Positions 1-8,038 of a DNA stretch of 49,370 nucleotides are shown in pieces (within the stretch, counting starts at the first letter, position 1; each line of letters begins with the position of its first letter). This stretch comes from an uncultured Lachnospiraceae bacterium. Its GTDB lineage: Bacteria > Bacillota > Clostridia > Lachnospirales > Lachnospiraceae. Below the pieces are notes generated by a model that worked only from the letters and a program-made list of their open reading frames with translations, was not told where the DNA came from and made no database searches. The stretch spans positions 1 through 49,370 of the forward strand of contig CADABQ010000024.1 in assembly GCA_902786205.1 (NCBI GenBank), in the 5' to 3' direction. Made by a program: the position numbers and the translations under genes.

Positions 1-47
<47 letters not shown>

Positions 48-250
48 TTGTCCTTGCTAGAAACTTGCTAGCTTTTTATCCTTTACTGTTAAAGGTTTTT
101 GTTCGTGAACATCTTTGATGTCCCATGAAATTCTTTTGAATTTTCAAGGTTGTTTCACTGTTTAATTGTCAATGTCCTAATCGCTGTAAGCCTCATTCTG
201 TAAGACTTTGAGGTGTTTCTTATTTTCTGTCACCCCCAAGCGACTTGTTT

Positions 251-279
251 AGTATATCATGTGTTTTCTCAAAAGTCAA
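251..279 (-). promoter_or_regulatory. sigma-A promoter of the rRNA operon
   Basis: On the minus strand a TTGACT -35 box (274-279) and a TATACT -10 box (251-256) are separated by exactly 17 bases. Transcription would run into a leader of about 200 nt and then the 16S rRNA. The near-consensus boxes fit a strong rrn promoter. Confidence 0.85.
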
Positions 280-378
280 TAACTTTTTTTAATTTTTTAT
301 TTTTCTTTTTTTATGCTCATGCGAAGATGGCTATCATCAAAAAGACATGCAATAAAAAATATTTTCACATAATATAAA

Positions 379-467
379 CGGAGAAGGAGGGATTTGAACC
401 CTCGCGCCGCTATTAACGACCTACTCCCTTTCCAGGGGAGCCCCTTCAGCCTCTTGGGTACTTCTCC
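379..467 (-). tRNA. tRNA-Ser(GGA)
   Basis: The minus strand folds as a class II tRNA with a long variable arm. The acceptor stem is GGAGAAG paired with CTTCTCC, with discriminator G at 379. The anticodon loop CTGGAAA gives anticodon GGA, and the T arm holds GGTTCAAATCC. It lies 52 bases downstream of the second tRNA-Ser and is probably cotranscribed with it. No CCA is encoded. Confidence 0.96.
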
Positions 468-519
468 AATTTGCTCTAGGCAAAAAACAAACCACCAATA
501 ACCATTGGTGGTTAAAAAG

Positions 520-605
520 CGGAGAGGGTGGGATTCGAACCCACGTGTCCTTGCGGACAAACGGTTTTCAAGACCGCCTCGTTATGGCCTCTTCGATACC
601 TCTCC
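520..605 (-). tRNA. tRNA-Ser(TGA)
   Basis: Class II tRNA on the minus strand. The acceptor GGAGAGG pairs with CCTCTCC, discriminator G is at 520, the anticodon loop CTTGAAA gives anticodon TGA, and the T arm holds GGTTCGAATCC. It is the first gene of a two-tRNA serine unit. The spacer to the next tRNA contains an ACCACCAATAACCATTGGTGGT palindrome (491-512) that could be a processing or terminator hairpin. Confidence 0.96.
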
Positions 606-620
606 GTAACTTGCTCATTT

Positions 621-649
621 AGTTTAACATTTCGATTACGGTTTGTCAA
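621..649 (-). promoter_or_regulatory. sigma-A promoter of the tRNA-Ser pair
   Basis: Minus strand TTGACA (644-649), 17-base spacer, TAAACT (621-626), followed about 15 bases later by the tRNA-Ser(TGA) 5' end. Spacing and boxes are close to consensus. Confidence 0.8.
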
Positions 650-994
650 CACTTTTTTTATTTTTTTATTTTTTATTTTTTATTTCCCTTCAAAGTGTGC
701 ACCTGTATATATATCTACATGCACTGCTGCACTTGTAAATAAGGGATCTTATATGTAGACATAACAGATAACGCATCATAGAAAAACTGCTCTGTCTTTT
801 ACAAAACCCATCCGTTGTTTTCTAAATTTAGTAATTATTACTTAACTCCCTCTAAACATGACAACTACAAAACTAATCTCGGATGTCCCCTTTACTATAA
901 TTCTTTCGTTCCACTCAAATGGCAATTTAAAAAACCATCCATTCAAATAGTACATAATGCATGAACGACAATCAAACATAGTTTGTACATACAT
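650..994. other. intergenic stretch without a supported gene
   Basis: AT-rich sequence between the tRNA-Ser promoter and the hairpin at 995. A reading frame on the minus strand (842-1105) has no ribosome-binding site, runs through the hairpin and overlaps the real small gene, so I do not call it. The part at about 697-733 resembles 31936-31978 (shared CATGCACTG/TTGC-type core, TGTAT run), suggesting another degenerate dispersed repeat. Confidence 0.4.
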
Positions 995-1037
995 CAACGA
1001 AATACCCATTGTATAAATCCAATGGGTAGTTTCGTTG
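995..1037. terminator. terminator-like hairpin after the 62-aa gene
   Basis: A near-perfect stem: CAACGAAATACCCATTG pairs with CAATGGGTAGTTTCGTTG around a short loop. The T-run (1038-1043) follows on the plus strand, so the intrinsic-terminator polarity is plus, although the hairpin lies just downstream of a minus-strand gene. It may end that transcript weakly or block plus-strand transcription. Confidence 0.55.
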
Positions 1038-1049
1038 TTTTTTGTATGA

Positions 1050-1238
1050 TTATTCTGTTTCTGAAGAGTATTCATTCCAATACTCTTCCGCTTTTTCTGC
1101 TGCAATATTGAGCTCTTTTTCTATTTTTTCCAATGCTTCTTCTTTAGATAAGCCGAATTCCAGACTCATCTTAATGATAATCTTACCTTTTTCTTCTTTT
1201 GCATACTCTTTTGCATACTCTTCAACCACATTGCTCAT
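1050..1238 (-). CDS. small hypothetical protein (62 aa), charged and helical
   Basis: I do not recognise a named family. The start ATG at 1238 is preceded by AAGGAGG about 9 bases upstream, which decides it over an upstream non-ATG extension. The protein has no cysteines or membrane segment and is rich in Glu, Lys and Ala: EEYAKEYAKEEKGK, then GLSKEEALEKIEKEL, then a Glu-rich tail. This resembles the C-terminal tail of Rpn/PD-(D/E)XK nuclease-transposase family proteins, where a charged helix is followed by a short GxSxEEA-type motif; if so it is a free-standing remnant or small relative. That link is inference from composition only. Confidence 0.65.
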   Translation of the reverse strand: MSNVVEEYAKEYAKEEKGKIIIKMSLEFGLSKEEALEKIEKELNIAAEKAEEYWNEYSSETE

Positions 1239-1329
1239 TTTAGCTCGACCTCCTTCGGTTGTTTTAAAATATATGTAATAATTCATAGCTATCATAGTAG
1301 TAAACTTTTATTTTTAATATCGCAATATA

Positions 1330-2034
1330 TTATAAATTTTCCGCAAATACCTGTCCCACTTTCAAATCTTCCGGTGTAGTAATTTTGATATTTTTATAAC
1401 TCCCCTTTACTAATTTTATCGGTGTATCTGTTAACGTTTCAACTACCATCGCATCATCCGTTATTCCTTTTTGGTCTGAAATCATCAATCTTTCATATGC
1501 TTTTATTATAAGTTTATAGGAAAACACTTGTGGCGTTTGTATCTGCCATAATAAACTTCTATCTGGTGTTTTTTCTACCACACTTTCTTGATTCACTACC
1601 TTTATAGTATCTTTTACCGGCATCCCCACAACGCATGCTTCTACCTGTTCCATTTGTTTTTTCACACGATTTAATACATCTTGGTCTATAAATGGTCTCG
1701 CACCATCATGAATATATACATTTTTTGTATCTCGCTCTACCATTTTTAAACCTTCATACACAGAATGATAACGTTCCTTTCCTCCAACCACTATTTTTTT
1801 TATTTTATGAAAATTATATTTTTCTACAATTTCCTTTTGACAGTATGCAATTTCTTCCTTTCCCACTACTAAAATGATATCATCTATAAAACTTTCCTCA
1901 AAAGCTTTAATCGTATAATATAAAACTGGATATTCCCCAAGTTTTAGATACTGTTTTGGCACTTTTGTATGCATTCTTTTTCCTTTTCCGCCAGCTAAAA
2001 TAATTGCTACATTTTTCTCTTTCTTCAATGTCAA
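1330..2034 (-). CDS. ispD: 2-C-methyl-D-erythritol 4-phosphate cytidylyltransferase
   Basis: IspD transfers CMP to MEP in the non-mevalonate isoprenoid pathway (cytosol). The 234-aa length is usual for the family. Signature motifs: the nucleotide-binding loop LAGGKGKRMHTKVPKQ (about residues 13-28), YIHDGARPF in the middle, QTPQVF, and the metal/CTP region ITDDA. No ATG lies near the start; a TTG at 2034 gives the full frame, but a second TTG at 2028 has better spacing (8 bases) from the GAAGGG ribosome-binding site and may be the real start. It stands alone between small gene 1050-1238 and tsaD. Confidence 0.95.
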   Translation of the reverse strand: MTLKKEKNVAIILAGGKGKRMHTKVPKQYLKLGEYPVLYYTIKAFEESFIDDIILVVGKEEIAYCQKEIVEKYNFHKIKKIVVGGKERYHSVYEGLKMVERDTKNVYIHDGARPFIDQDVLNRVKKQMEQVEACVVGMPVKDTIKVVNQESVVEKTPDRSLLWQIQTPQVFSYKLIIKAYERLMISDQKGITDDAMVVETLTDTPIKLVKGSYKNIKITTPEDLKVGQVFAENL

Positions 2035-2244
2035 CGCCCTTCTTTCCGCCTACCTATCCTTATATGTCTATTTCATAAACAATTGCTTTTTTATTTTTTA
2101 TAATGCGTTAAAACATAACAATGCATCCTACCATTATAATAGTATAACATAATTTGTTCTATGTCTCCTTTTAAAAATCTGTCCAGCAAAAATGTTTCGA
2201 CTCGTACGATAGCAAATATTATTTTAAATATTTTCATTTTTCAA
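2035..2244. other. intergenic stretch upstream of ispD
   Basis: AT-rich sequence with no supported reading frame. It carries the ispD leader; I see no convincing consensus promoter or riboswitch. Confidence 0.4.
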
Positions 2245-2328
2245 AAAACAAGGTGATAAAAGTCTCTATAAAATGTTTCATCGTATCCACCTTGACACAA
2301 ACATTAGAGATTTTTACACCTTGTTTTT
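2245..2328. terminator. long imperfect hairpin, bidirectional terminator after tsaD
   Basis: Two arms of about 30 bases (from AAAACAAGGTGATAAAAG on the left to its imperfect complement ending in CACCTTGTTTTT) enclose a loop that itself holds a CCACCTTG copy of the outer arm. T-runs leave the stem on both strands (2243-2248 as A on the plus strand, 2323-2327). It would end the tsaD transcript. The third CAAGGTG copy in the loop allows an alternative fold. Confidence 0.65.
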
Positions 2329-2432
2329 GAATGCTTTGTATGCTTATGCTCAGAGTAAATCCTCACCAACTTTTCACTCTGTACTTGTAAAAATTTGCAT
2401 CAGATTATCTCCGTTCTGTTAAACAAAAACTC

Positions 2433-3464
2433 TTACCGTTGTCCAATCTTCAAATTTGGTACTGCATTCAAATCCCATCCATCTCTTGTTCCATTTATAA
2501 ATTCATAATATCCAGCTACTCCGATCATAGCTCCATTATCGGTACAATAAATAGGGGATGGATATGATAAACGGTACCCTTCCTTCTCACATGCTTCTTT
2601 CATTGCCTTTCTTAGCACAGAATTAGATGCAACGCCTCCTGCAATTGCAATGGTTTTCATTTTATACTGTTGTGCAGCTAACATTGTTTTTTCTACCAGT
2701 ACCTCAACAACAGCATTTTGAAATGATGCAGCAATATCCGCTTCATTAATGGTCTCTCCCTTCATTTTACATCCATTAATGTGATTAAGTACAGCAGATT
2801 TTACACCACTAAAACTAAAGTCAAATGGTGCATCCTCAATTTTTGCTTTCGGGAAACGTATCGCTTTTGGATTTCCCTCTTTGGCAAGCTTATCGATTTT
2901 AGGTCCTCCCGGATAACCCAATCCAATCGAACGTGCTACTTTATCAAAGGCTTCTCCTACTGCATCATCTCTTGTTCTGCCAATTATTTCATAGGTACCA
3001 TATTCTTTTACTAAAACAAGATGTGTATGTCCACCTGAAACAATCAAACATAAAAAAGGTGGCTCCAAATCAGGATGTTCAATGTAATTCGCAGATACAT
3101 GCCCCTCAATATGATGCACTCCGACTAAAGGTATGTTTTTTGCAAAACATATTGCTTTTGCCTCTGCAACTCCTACCAAAAGTGCTCCAACCAGTCCAGG
3201 ACCATATGTAACTGCTATTGCATCTAAATCATCTAACGTACAATCAGCCTTCTCCAAAGCTTCCTCAATCACCTGATTGATCTTCTCAATATGTTTTCTA
3301 GATGCTATTTCAGGCACAACACCACCATACAACTTATGCAATTCTATCTGCGATGAAATAATATTAGATAATACTTCTCTTCCATTTCGAATCACTGCTG
3401 CCGCTGTTTCATCACAAGAAGACTCTATTCCCAGTATAAGTACATCTGTTTCCTTTTTTTCCAT
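2433..3464 (-). CDS. tsaD: tRNA N6-adenosine threonylcarbamoyltransferase TsaD
   Basis: Universal Kae1/YgjD family enzyme that transfers threonylcarbamoyl to A37 of ANN-decoding tRNAs, working with TsaB and TsaE. The 343-aa length is typical. Motifs: [11 protein letters not shown] at the N-terminus (ATP-binding actin-like fold), metal ligands HHIEGH near residue 113, [25 protein letters not shown] and IAGGVASN. The ATG is preceded by GAGGAAACGAAA. It is the last gene of the minus-strand block that also holds tsaB and tsaE, so all three bacterial partners except TsaC are within 5 kb. Confidence 0.97.
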   Translation of the reverse strand: MEKKETDVLILGIESSCDETAAAVIRNGREVLSNIISSQIELHKLYGGVVPEIASRKHIEKINQVIEEALEKADCTLDDLDAIAVTYGPGLVGALLVGVAEAKAICFAKNIPLVGVHHIEGHVSANYIEHPDLEPPFLCLIVSGGHTHLVLVKEYGTYEIIGRTRDDAVGEAFDKVARSIGLGYPGGPKIDKLAKEGNPKAIRFPKAKIEDAPFDFSFSGVKSAVLNHINGCKMKGETINEADIAASFQNAVVEVLVEKTMLAAQQYKMKTIAIAGGVASNSVLRKAMKEACEKEGYRLSYPSPIYCTDNGAMIGVAGYYEFINGTRDGWDLNAVPNLKIGQR

Positions 3465-3522
3465 TTTCGTTTCCTCGATTTCCTCTTATTTTTGTTATAA
3501 CTAATCAAATCTATCCGTCATC

Positions 3523-4116
3523 TTACTTGTCTTTATCGTTTGCAGAAACTAATTCCCATCCTAAGATTTTCCACTTTCCTTTTTTATCCTTGCATAATAA
3601 AAATTTTTCAGTAGATTTTTTATAAGCACTTCCTTCCTGTAGCAGATAGGATGCATATAGGGACGCACATTCCTTTTCCTTTACCTTTTGTTTTACTACA
3701 GAACTATTTTTTTCAATCATATAACTAGATATACTTCGCTTTGCCTTTTTATATTCCTTAATATCTGCTCTTAAATCTTCCATCTGATCTTTTTGTGGAT
3801 TACTATTTTTCAATTCCTCATCAAATAATTCACGCATCTTCTCAACCAATGCTTCTTGTTTTTGATCTGACATAGATTGATTGTAGAGACAACTGGTAAT
3901 TCGGCTATATACTTTTATAACCTCTCGCGGTGTTCCTGGATAATCGTTTGTAAAGTCCATATCCAGCAAAGTCTGTATCTCACTCTGCTTTCCATCTGAC
4001 GCATCTTGCTGTGCATGTCTTTTTTGCATAATCTGCCAAAAAGCCACAGCTATTGTCACCACAACAACTGCCATAATCAATACTGTAGCCATCGTTTTTT
4101 TCTTTTTATTTGTCAT
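3523..4116 (-). CDS. membrane-anchored hypothetical protein, DUF6715-like
   Basis: 197 aa. A lysine-rich start is followed by one transmembrane segment (about residues 8-28, ATVLIMAVVVVTIAVAFW), so the rest probably faces outside the membrane. The soluble part contains PGTPREVIKVYSRI and a small basic C-terminal region ending GKWKILGWELVSA. This pattern fits the lachnospiral DUF6715 family, of unknown function; I am moderately sure of that assignment. The start has AGGAGGG 6 bases upstream. It lies between rnz and tsaD on the same strand, with gaps of 143 and 58 bases, and may share their transcript. Confidence 0.75.
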   Translation of the reverse strand: MTNKKKKTMATVLIMAVVVVTIAVAFWQIMQKRHAQQDASDGKQSEIQTLLDMDFTNDYPGTPREVIKVYSRITSCLYNQSMSDQKQEALVEKMRELFDEELKNSNPQKDQMEDLRADIKEYKKAKRSISSYMIEKNSSVVKQKVKEKECASLYASYLLQEGSAYKKSTEKFLLCKDKKGKWKILGWELVSANDKDK

Positions 4117-4259
4117 ATTTTACCCTCCTATCATTTATAGCCATCCGCAACCCTCGCAATTTCACAATGCTGCAAAGCAATTTCTCTTTGTAAGGAAAAA
4201 AAACATTTCTATCCTTTTTTATATCGGCTATTTTTAACAAAACATAGAGGGTTTGTACC

Positions 4260-5177
4260 TTACTCGTCTTTTTCAAATTCTAAAGTAATACTTCTTTTAT
4301 CCCTAGCTATTATGGTTTGTGGGAATATTTTCTGAACCTGTTCCTTATATTGCTCTGGATAAGATAAGGATGGACTATAATGGGTAAGCCACATTTGCTC
4401 AGGCTGTGCTTCCTTTGCTAATTCTGCTGCCTCATAAAAAGTCATATGCCTATTTTCTTGGGCTTTTTTTTGTTTTTCAGGTTCTCCATACATTCCTTCA
4501 CAAATAAACAAATCTGCATTCTTTGCCTGTTCTTTTATAACAGGTAATGGACGCGTATCTGTACAATACGTCACTTTAATTCCTTTTCTAGGCGGGCCTA
4601 ATACCATGTCGGGTGTATAGCTTATACCATCTTCCGTAACAATAGTTTCTCCCTTTTGCAATCTTCCCCATAGTTTTTGTGGAATATTACGTTCTTTTGC
4701 CTGTTCTAATATAAATTTTCCTCCGCGACGCACATGCAATGTATATCCATAGCAAGTCACTGTATGCTTTACACGAAACGCTTCTATCTCATATCCGTTA
4801 ATCTTAATGTTTTGGTATGGTTGAGTAACTTCAATAAATTTTAATTCAAATGGTAACTCTGGAGCAATCACCCGCAAGGCACTCACCACTCGCTCTAATC
4901 CCTTTGGTCCAATTAAAGTCACTGGTTCTGTTCGATCTGCATTTCCCATTGACAATAATAATCCTGGAAGTCCACTAATATGATCTCCATGGTAATGTGT
5001 AAAGCAAATAGTATCTATATCATGAAAGCTCCATCCCTTTTCACGAATAGCAATCTGTGTTCCTTCTCCACAATCTATAAGTAAGCTGCTTCCATTCAAT
5101 CTTGTCATAAGTGCAGTGAGCCATCTTTTTGGTAATGGCATCATTCCACTTGTACCTAATAAACAAACATCTAACAT
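4260..5177 (-). CDS. rnz: ribonuclease Z
   Basis: Metallo-beta-lactamase-fold endonuclease that trims tRNA 3' ends before CCA addition, relevant here because tRNAs in the window lack encoded CCA. 305 aa, the usual short bacterial form. The zinc motif HYHGDH sits near residue 61, with later ligands in VKHTVTCYGY, TYCTDTRP and CEGMYG, and a C-terminal MTFYEAAELAKEA and LTHYSPS. It starts 25 bases after a small zinc-finger gene and probably forms an operon with it. Confidence 0.95.
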   Translation of the reverse strand: MLDVCLLGTSGMMPLPKRWLTALMTRLNGSSLLIDCGEGTQIAIREKGWSFHDIDTICFTHYHGDHISGLPGLLLSMGNADRTEPVTLIGPKGLERVVSALRVIAPELPFELKFIEVTQPYQNIKINGYEIEAFRVKHTVTCYGYTLHVRRGGKFILEQAKERNIPQKLWGRLQKGETIVTEDGISYTPDMVLGPPRKGIKVTYCTDTRPLPVIKEQAKNADLFICEGMYGEPEKQKKAQENRHMTFYEAAELAKEAQPEQMWLTHYSPSLSYPEQYKEQVQKIFPQTIIARDKRSITLEFEKDE

Positions 5178-5202
5178 TAATTTTCCTTTCTAAAAGTAAC
5201 TA

Positions 5203-5421
5203 TTACAGCACCTCTGTTTTCTCTATTCTTTGTACTGGAATTGCAAAATTTTTTATCATTTTTTCATAGCATTCTTCACATAAATAAAAATGGTCTATTT
5301 GTAAATCCTTGTTTGAAAAATAGCCCCATTCTTTATATCCTACAAAAACATCCTCTTTTAAAATTCCATTTTCTGATTTTATTTGCTTTTTGCAGGCATT
5401 ACATCTAATCATCGGTTCCAT
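5203..5421 (-). CDS. small zinc-ribbon-like protein (72 aa)
   Basis: No family name is recognised. Four cysteines in two pairs, CNACKKQ near residue 7 and CEECYEKM near residue 48, suggest one structural zinc site. No membrane segment. The ATG has a GAGGA ribosome-binding site. It leads rnz by 25 bases. Repeat R1 copy 1 ends 23 bases before the start codon, so the element lies in this gene's leader or promoter region. Confidence 0.75.
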   Translation of the reverse strand: MEPMIRCNACKKQIKSENGILKEDVFVGYKEWGYFSNKDLQIDHFYLCEECYEKMIKNFAIPVQRIEKTEVL

Positions 5422-5444
5422 AAAAAGTCCTCACTTTTCTTTTA

Positions 5445-5609
5445 ATGTACTCTCGGAATCTCCCTTGCACCCACTTTTTCGACTGTTTTTCCGCCAGCTA
5501 TACACAAATTTAATCAACGTACGCCTCATAAATTTGTGCATATCTGACAAAAAACCATTTTGCAAAATCAGGCACAAAAATCAGGCACAAAGAGACTCCG
5601 AGAGTACAT
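5445..5609 (-). repeat. R1 element, copy 1 (MITE-like, 165 bp)
   Basis: Terminal inverted repeats: ATGTACTCTCGGAATCTCC at 5445-5463, with the complement of ATGTACTCTCGGAGTCTC at 5592-5609. A 4-bp direct duplication TTTA flanks the element (5441-5444 and 5610-5613). It is homologous to copies at 10454 and 44709 when read on the minus strand. Compared with those it has a duplicated GTGCCTGATTTT unit and lacks an 11-base TGGAGCGTACG segment. It sits just upstream of the minus-strand gene at 5421. Confidence 0.88.
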
Positions 5610-5710
5610 TTTATCTTTTCCATGCACAATAGGTATACCCATTTTTTAATTATACGATAGCTCACTTCTTCTGTACACTAGAAAAAACTGCATATTTATT
5701 AAGGAACTTG

Positions 5711-6151
5711 TTATGTTCCCTGCTTTCTCCACATAATGACTGCATGCTCTGTTGGTTCTTCATAATAATTTTTACGAATTCCCACATTTTTAAAATTAAA
5801 TTTTTCATATAACGCTAATGCCGGCTTATTACTTTCACGAACTTCTAAAGTATACGCTCCTATACCTTTTTTTTCGCCTTTATCCAATAATGCCGCCAAC
5901 AACATTCCACCAATTCCCTTTTTTTGGTGCATTTTATCTACTGCTACATTTGTAATCTGCCCTTCTCCTACAACTCCCCATAGACCGCAATAGCCTAAAA
6001 TTTGATTCTCTTCCTGTGCTACTAAATAGATATTTTCGCTATTTGCAAGGGCATCTTCAAAAGATTTTTTGCTCCATGGTATCGAAAATAGTTTTTCTTC
6101 AATAGCATATACTTGCTCTAAATCAGCAGTACACATTTCTCTTATATTCAT
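5711..6151 (-). CDS. rimI: ribosomal protein alanine N-acetyltransferase (GNAT family)
   Basis: 146-aa GNAT acetyltransferase of the RimI type, which acetylates the N-terminal alanine of ribosomal protein S18. The acetyl-CoA loop is seen in VDKMHQKKGIGGML (about residues 71-84), followed by TLEVRESNKPALALYEKFNF and the aromatic NYYEEPTEHAVIMW. The start overlaps the tsaB stop by 4 bases (ATGA), so the two are probably translationally coupled. A tsaB-rimI pairing is common in bacteria. Confidence 0.93.
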   Translation of the reverse strand: MNIREMCTADLEQVYAIEEKLFSIPWSKKSFEDALANSENIYLVAQEENQILGYCGLWGVVGEGQITNVAVDKMHQKKGIGGMLLAALLDKGEKKGIGAYTLEVRESNKPALALYEKFNFKNVGIRKNYYEEPTEHAVIMWRKQGT

Positions 6152-6858
6152 ACTGTCTTTTTTTCCTTTTGTAGTCTTTCTCTTTCTGCCTGTGATAAAC
6201 GCAAATAATCCGGCTTATGATCTCTGGCATGTTCTATACGACCCTCTTTGTAATAAAGAAATGCTAATGCACCCAGCGCACCTGCTCTTTGTCTCGCCAT
6301 ATGTGCTGGAGCAAATGTATATGGTACCTTTGTTAATTCCTCAATTGTTTTTTGCTGTACTGGTACACCATCACCTAAAAATGTAACAGGTTTTCCATGC
6401 CTATTAACATCTGTAAGTATTTCTTCGATTGCCACTGCTTTTTGTGGAATCAATACATTCATTTTATTCGCTTCAAAACTATAAAGTCCTGTATATACCT
6501 GATTTCTTCTGGCATCCATCAATGGACAAATTACTCCCGATGTTCCACACATATTATATGCAATCCCATCTACTGTAGGCACTGGTATAATGGGTTTGTC
6601 TAATGCAAGTCCTAAGCCTTTTGCCGTTGCAGACCCAATACGTAATCCGGTAAAAGAACCCGGTCCTGCTGCCACAGCAATCGCATCTATCGTATTAATG
6701 TCAAAATCCATTCTTCGCACAATTTCATCTAACATAGGCAACAATGTTTGTGAATGTGTCTTTTTATAGTTTAGTGTATATTCTGCAAGCATATTATCTT
6801 CTTCTAAAATTGCAATTGTAGCAACCAATCCAGAACTATCTATGGCAAGTATTTTCAT
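6148..6858 (-). CDS. tsaB: tRNA threonylcarbamoyladenosine biosynthesis protein TsaB
   Basis: TsaB is the inactive TsaD paralogue that scaffolds the TsaB-TsaD-TsaE complex for t6A. 236 aa. Motifs: ILAIDSSG at the start, THSQTLLPMLDEI, and the family signature AAGPGSFTGLRIG (about residues 68-80). The C-terminus KPDYLRLSQAE is typical. The next gene, rimI, overlaps it; tsaE ends 72 bases upstream. Confidence 0.96.
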   Translation of the reverse strand: MKILAIDSSGLVATIAILEEDNMLAEYTLNYKKTHSQTLLPMLDEIVRRMDFDINTIDAIAVAAGPGSFTGLRIGSATAKGLGLALDKPIIPVPTVDGIAYNMCGTSGVICPLMDARRNQVYTGLYSFEANKMNVLIPQKAVAIEEILTDVNRHGKPVTFLGDGVPVQQKTIEELTKVPYTFAPAHMARQRAGALGALAFLYYKEGRIEHARDHKPDYLRLSQAERERLQKEKKTV

Positions 6859-6930
6859 AATACTAGTCTCCTTTCATTTCCATTTGCAAAGATTTCCTCT
6901 AAATTGTAACTATTTTTCATAGGATATGAT

Positions 6931-7353
6931 TTATTCTTCAATGGTAATCTTGCGGTAATCAAACCCTTTTTCTAAATCTTTTTCAATGGTAATCGTTTTA
7001 CAGGTTTCCGGCAAAATTTCTTGTATTAAGTTTGCCCATTCTATAAGACAAATACCCTCACCATAAAAATAGTCTTCATATCCAATTTCTTCCATTTCTT
7101 CTACATCTCCAATACGATAGACATCAAAATGGTAAAATGGCATTCTTCCTTCTTCATAAGTCTGAACAATGGTAAATGTTGGACTGGAAACCGGTTCCAC
7201 AATGCCAAGTCCTTTTGCCAATCCTTGTGTAAACACCGTTTTTCCAACCCCCAAGTCTCCTAATAAGCAATAAATTTGTCCTGGTTTTGCTTTCTGTCCA
7301 AGCTGAACCCCTGCTTGAAACGTATCCTCTGCTTTTTGACTTTCTATAATCAC
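6931..7353 (-). CDS. tsaE: tRNA threonylcarbamoyladenosine biosynthesis ATPase TsaE
   Basis: P-loop ATPase required for t6A turnover. Walker A GDLGVGKT, then SSPTFTIVQTYE, the HFDVYRI motif and LIEWANLI. I choose the GTG at 7353: it overlaps the TGA of the upstream gene as GTGA and has GAAGG 7 bases upstream, and the resulting start MIIESQKAEDT matches the usual family N-terminus. An ATG at 7371 in the same frame would add six residues. Length about 140 aa. Confidence 0.95.
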   Translation of the reverse strand: MIIESQKAEDTFQAGVQLGQKAKPGQIYCLLGDLGVGKTVFTQGLAKGLGIVEPVSSPTFTIVQTYEEGRMPFYHFDVYRIGDVEEMEEIGYEDYFYGEGICLIEWANLIQEILPETCKTITIEKDLEKGFDYRKITIEE

Positions 7354-7871
7354 CCACGCACCTTCTTCCATTTACATTTTTTCTCTGCAACATTCTCTTT
7401 TATACATTCTTTTAGCATTGAAATAATATCGGCAATCTGTTCCTTTGGTAAAATAAACGCATTTACTCGAGATGTATAGATCAATATCAAATGATTTGTT
7501 TCCAAAACACGTATAACCTGTTCCCAAGAAACAGCACCTTCTTCTCCGTTTTGTTGAATCACAATTCCATCCTGACTCATTTCATATTGCAGCTCATCCT
7601 GAAATCCCGGATTTGTTTTTACTTGCAATTCTGCTTTTTGAAATAAAATAACGGGACGTATTACAGTAAAATATAATGCAATAAAAAATAAGATGCCATT
7701 TGTTAATGTTTCATTCTCTGAAAATGTGGTAATCAAAAAAATTAAGCTGGCAAAACTAACAATCACACATAATACTCCACTTAAATTTCTGTAATTATAC
7801 ACTAAAAAGAAACGAAATAAATCCTTTGCTTTGACTTGCAGGCAAAATTTAACTGTTTGCTTCTCACTCAT
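7350..7871 (-). CDS. YcxB-like two-helix membrane protein
   Basis: About 173 aa from the ATG at 7871, which has AAAGGAGGAG upstream; an in-frame upstream ATG lacks a good site. The N-terminal KFCLQVKAKDLFRFFL is followed by two adjacent transmembrane segments (about residues 30-75) and a cytosolic beta-rich domain with GIVIQQNGEEGAVSWEQV and a C-terminal FILPKEQ. This is the layout of YcxB-like domain proteins, whose function is unknown. It overlaps tsaE by 4 bases and is probably cotranscribed with it. Confidence 0.8.
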   Translation of the reverse strand: MSEKQTVKFCLQVKAKDLFRFFLVYNYRNLSGVLCVIVSFASLIFLITTFSENETLTNGILFFIALYFTVIRPVILFQKAELQVKTNPGFQDELQYEMSQDGIVIQQNGEEGAVSWEQVIRVLETNHLILIYTSRVNAFILPKEQIADIISMLKECIKENVAEKKCKWKKVRG

Positions 7872-8010
7872 ATAAGAAGTCTCCTCCTTTACTCTTGTCC
7901 GAATATCATGTATCAAAAACTCATATATATTCAGAACCTTTAGCGACTTCTTACATTATAGCAAATTTTAATAAAAAAACAACTAAGCGAACTAGCATTA
8001 TTAAAATTCA

Positions 8011-8032
8011 GGCAGCTGTATTAACAGCTGCC
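8011..8032 (-). terminator. hairpin terminator after the LytTR gene
   Basis: Perfect stem GGCAGCTGT/ACAGCTGCC with a 4-base loop, 7 bases after the regulator stop codon. On the minus strand it is followed by TGAATTTTAAT, a modest T-run; on the plus strand by TTTT. Confidence 0.6.
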
Positions 8033-8038
8033 TTTTCG

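Noticed and set aside
842..1105. Minus-strand reading frame of 87 codons
   Set aside because: It has no ribosome-binding site, runs through a strong hairpin, and overlaps a much better initiated small gene; composition is not protein-like.
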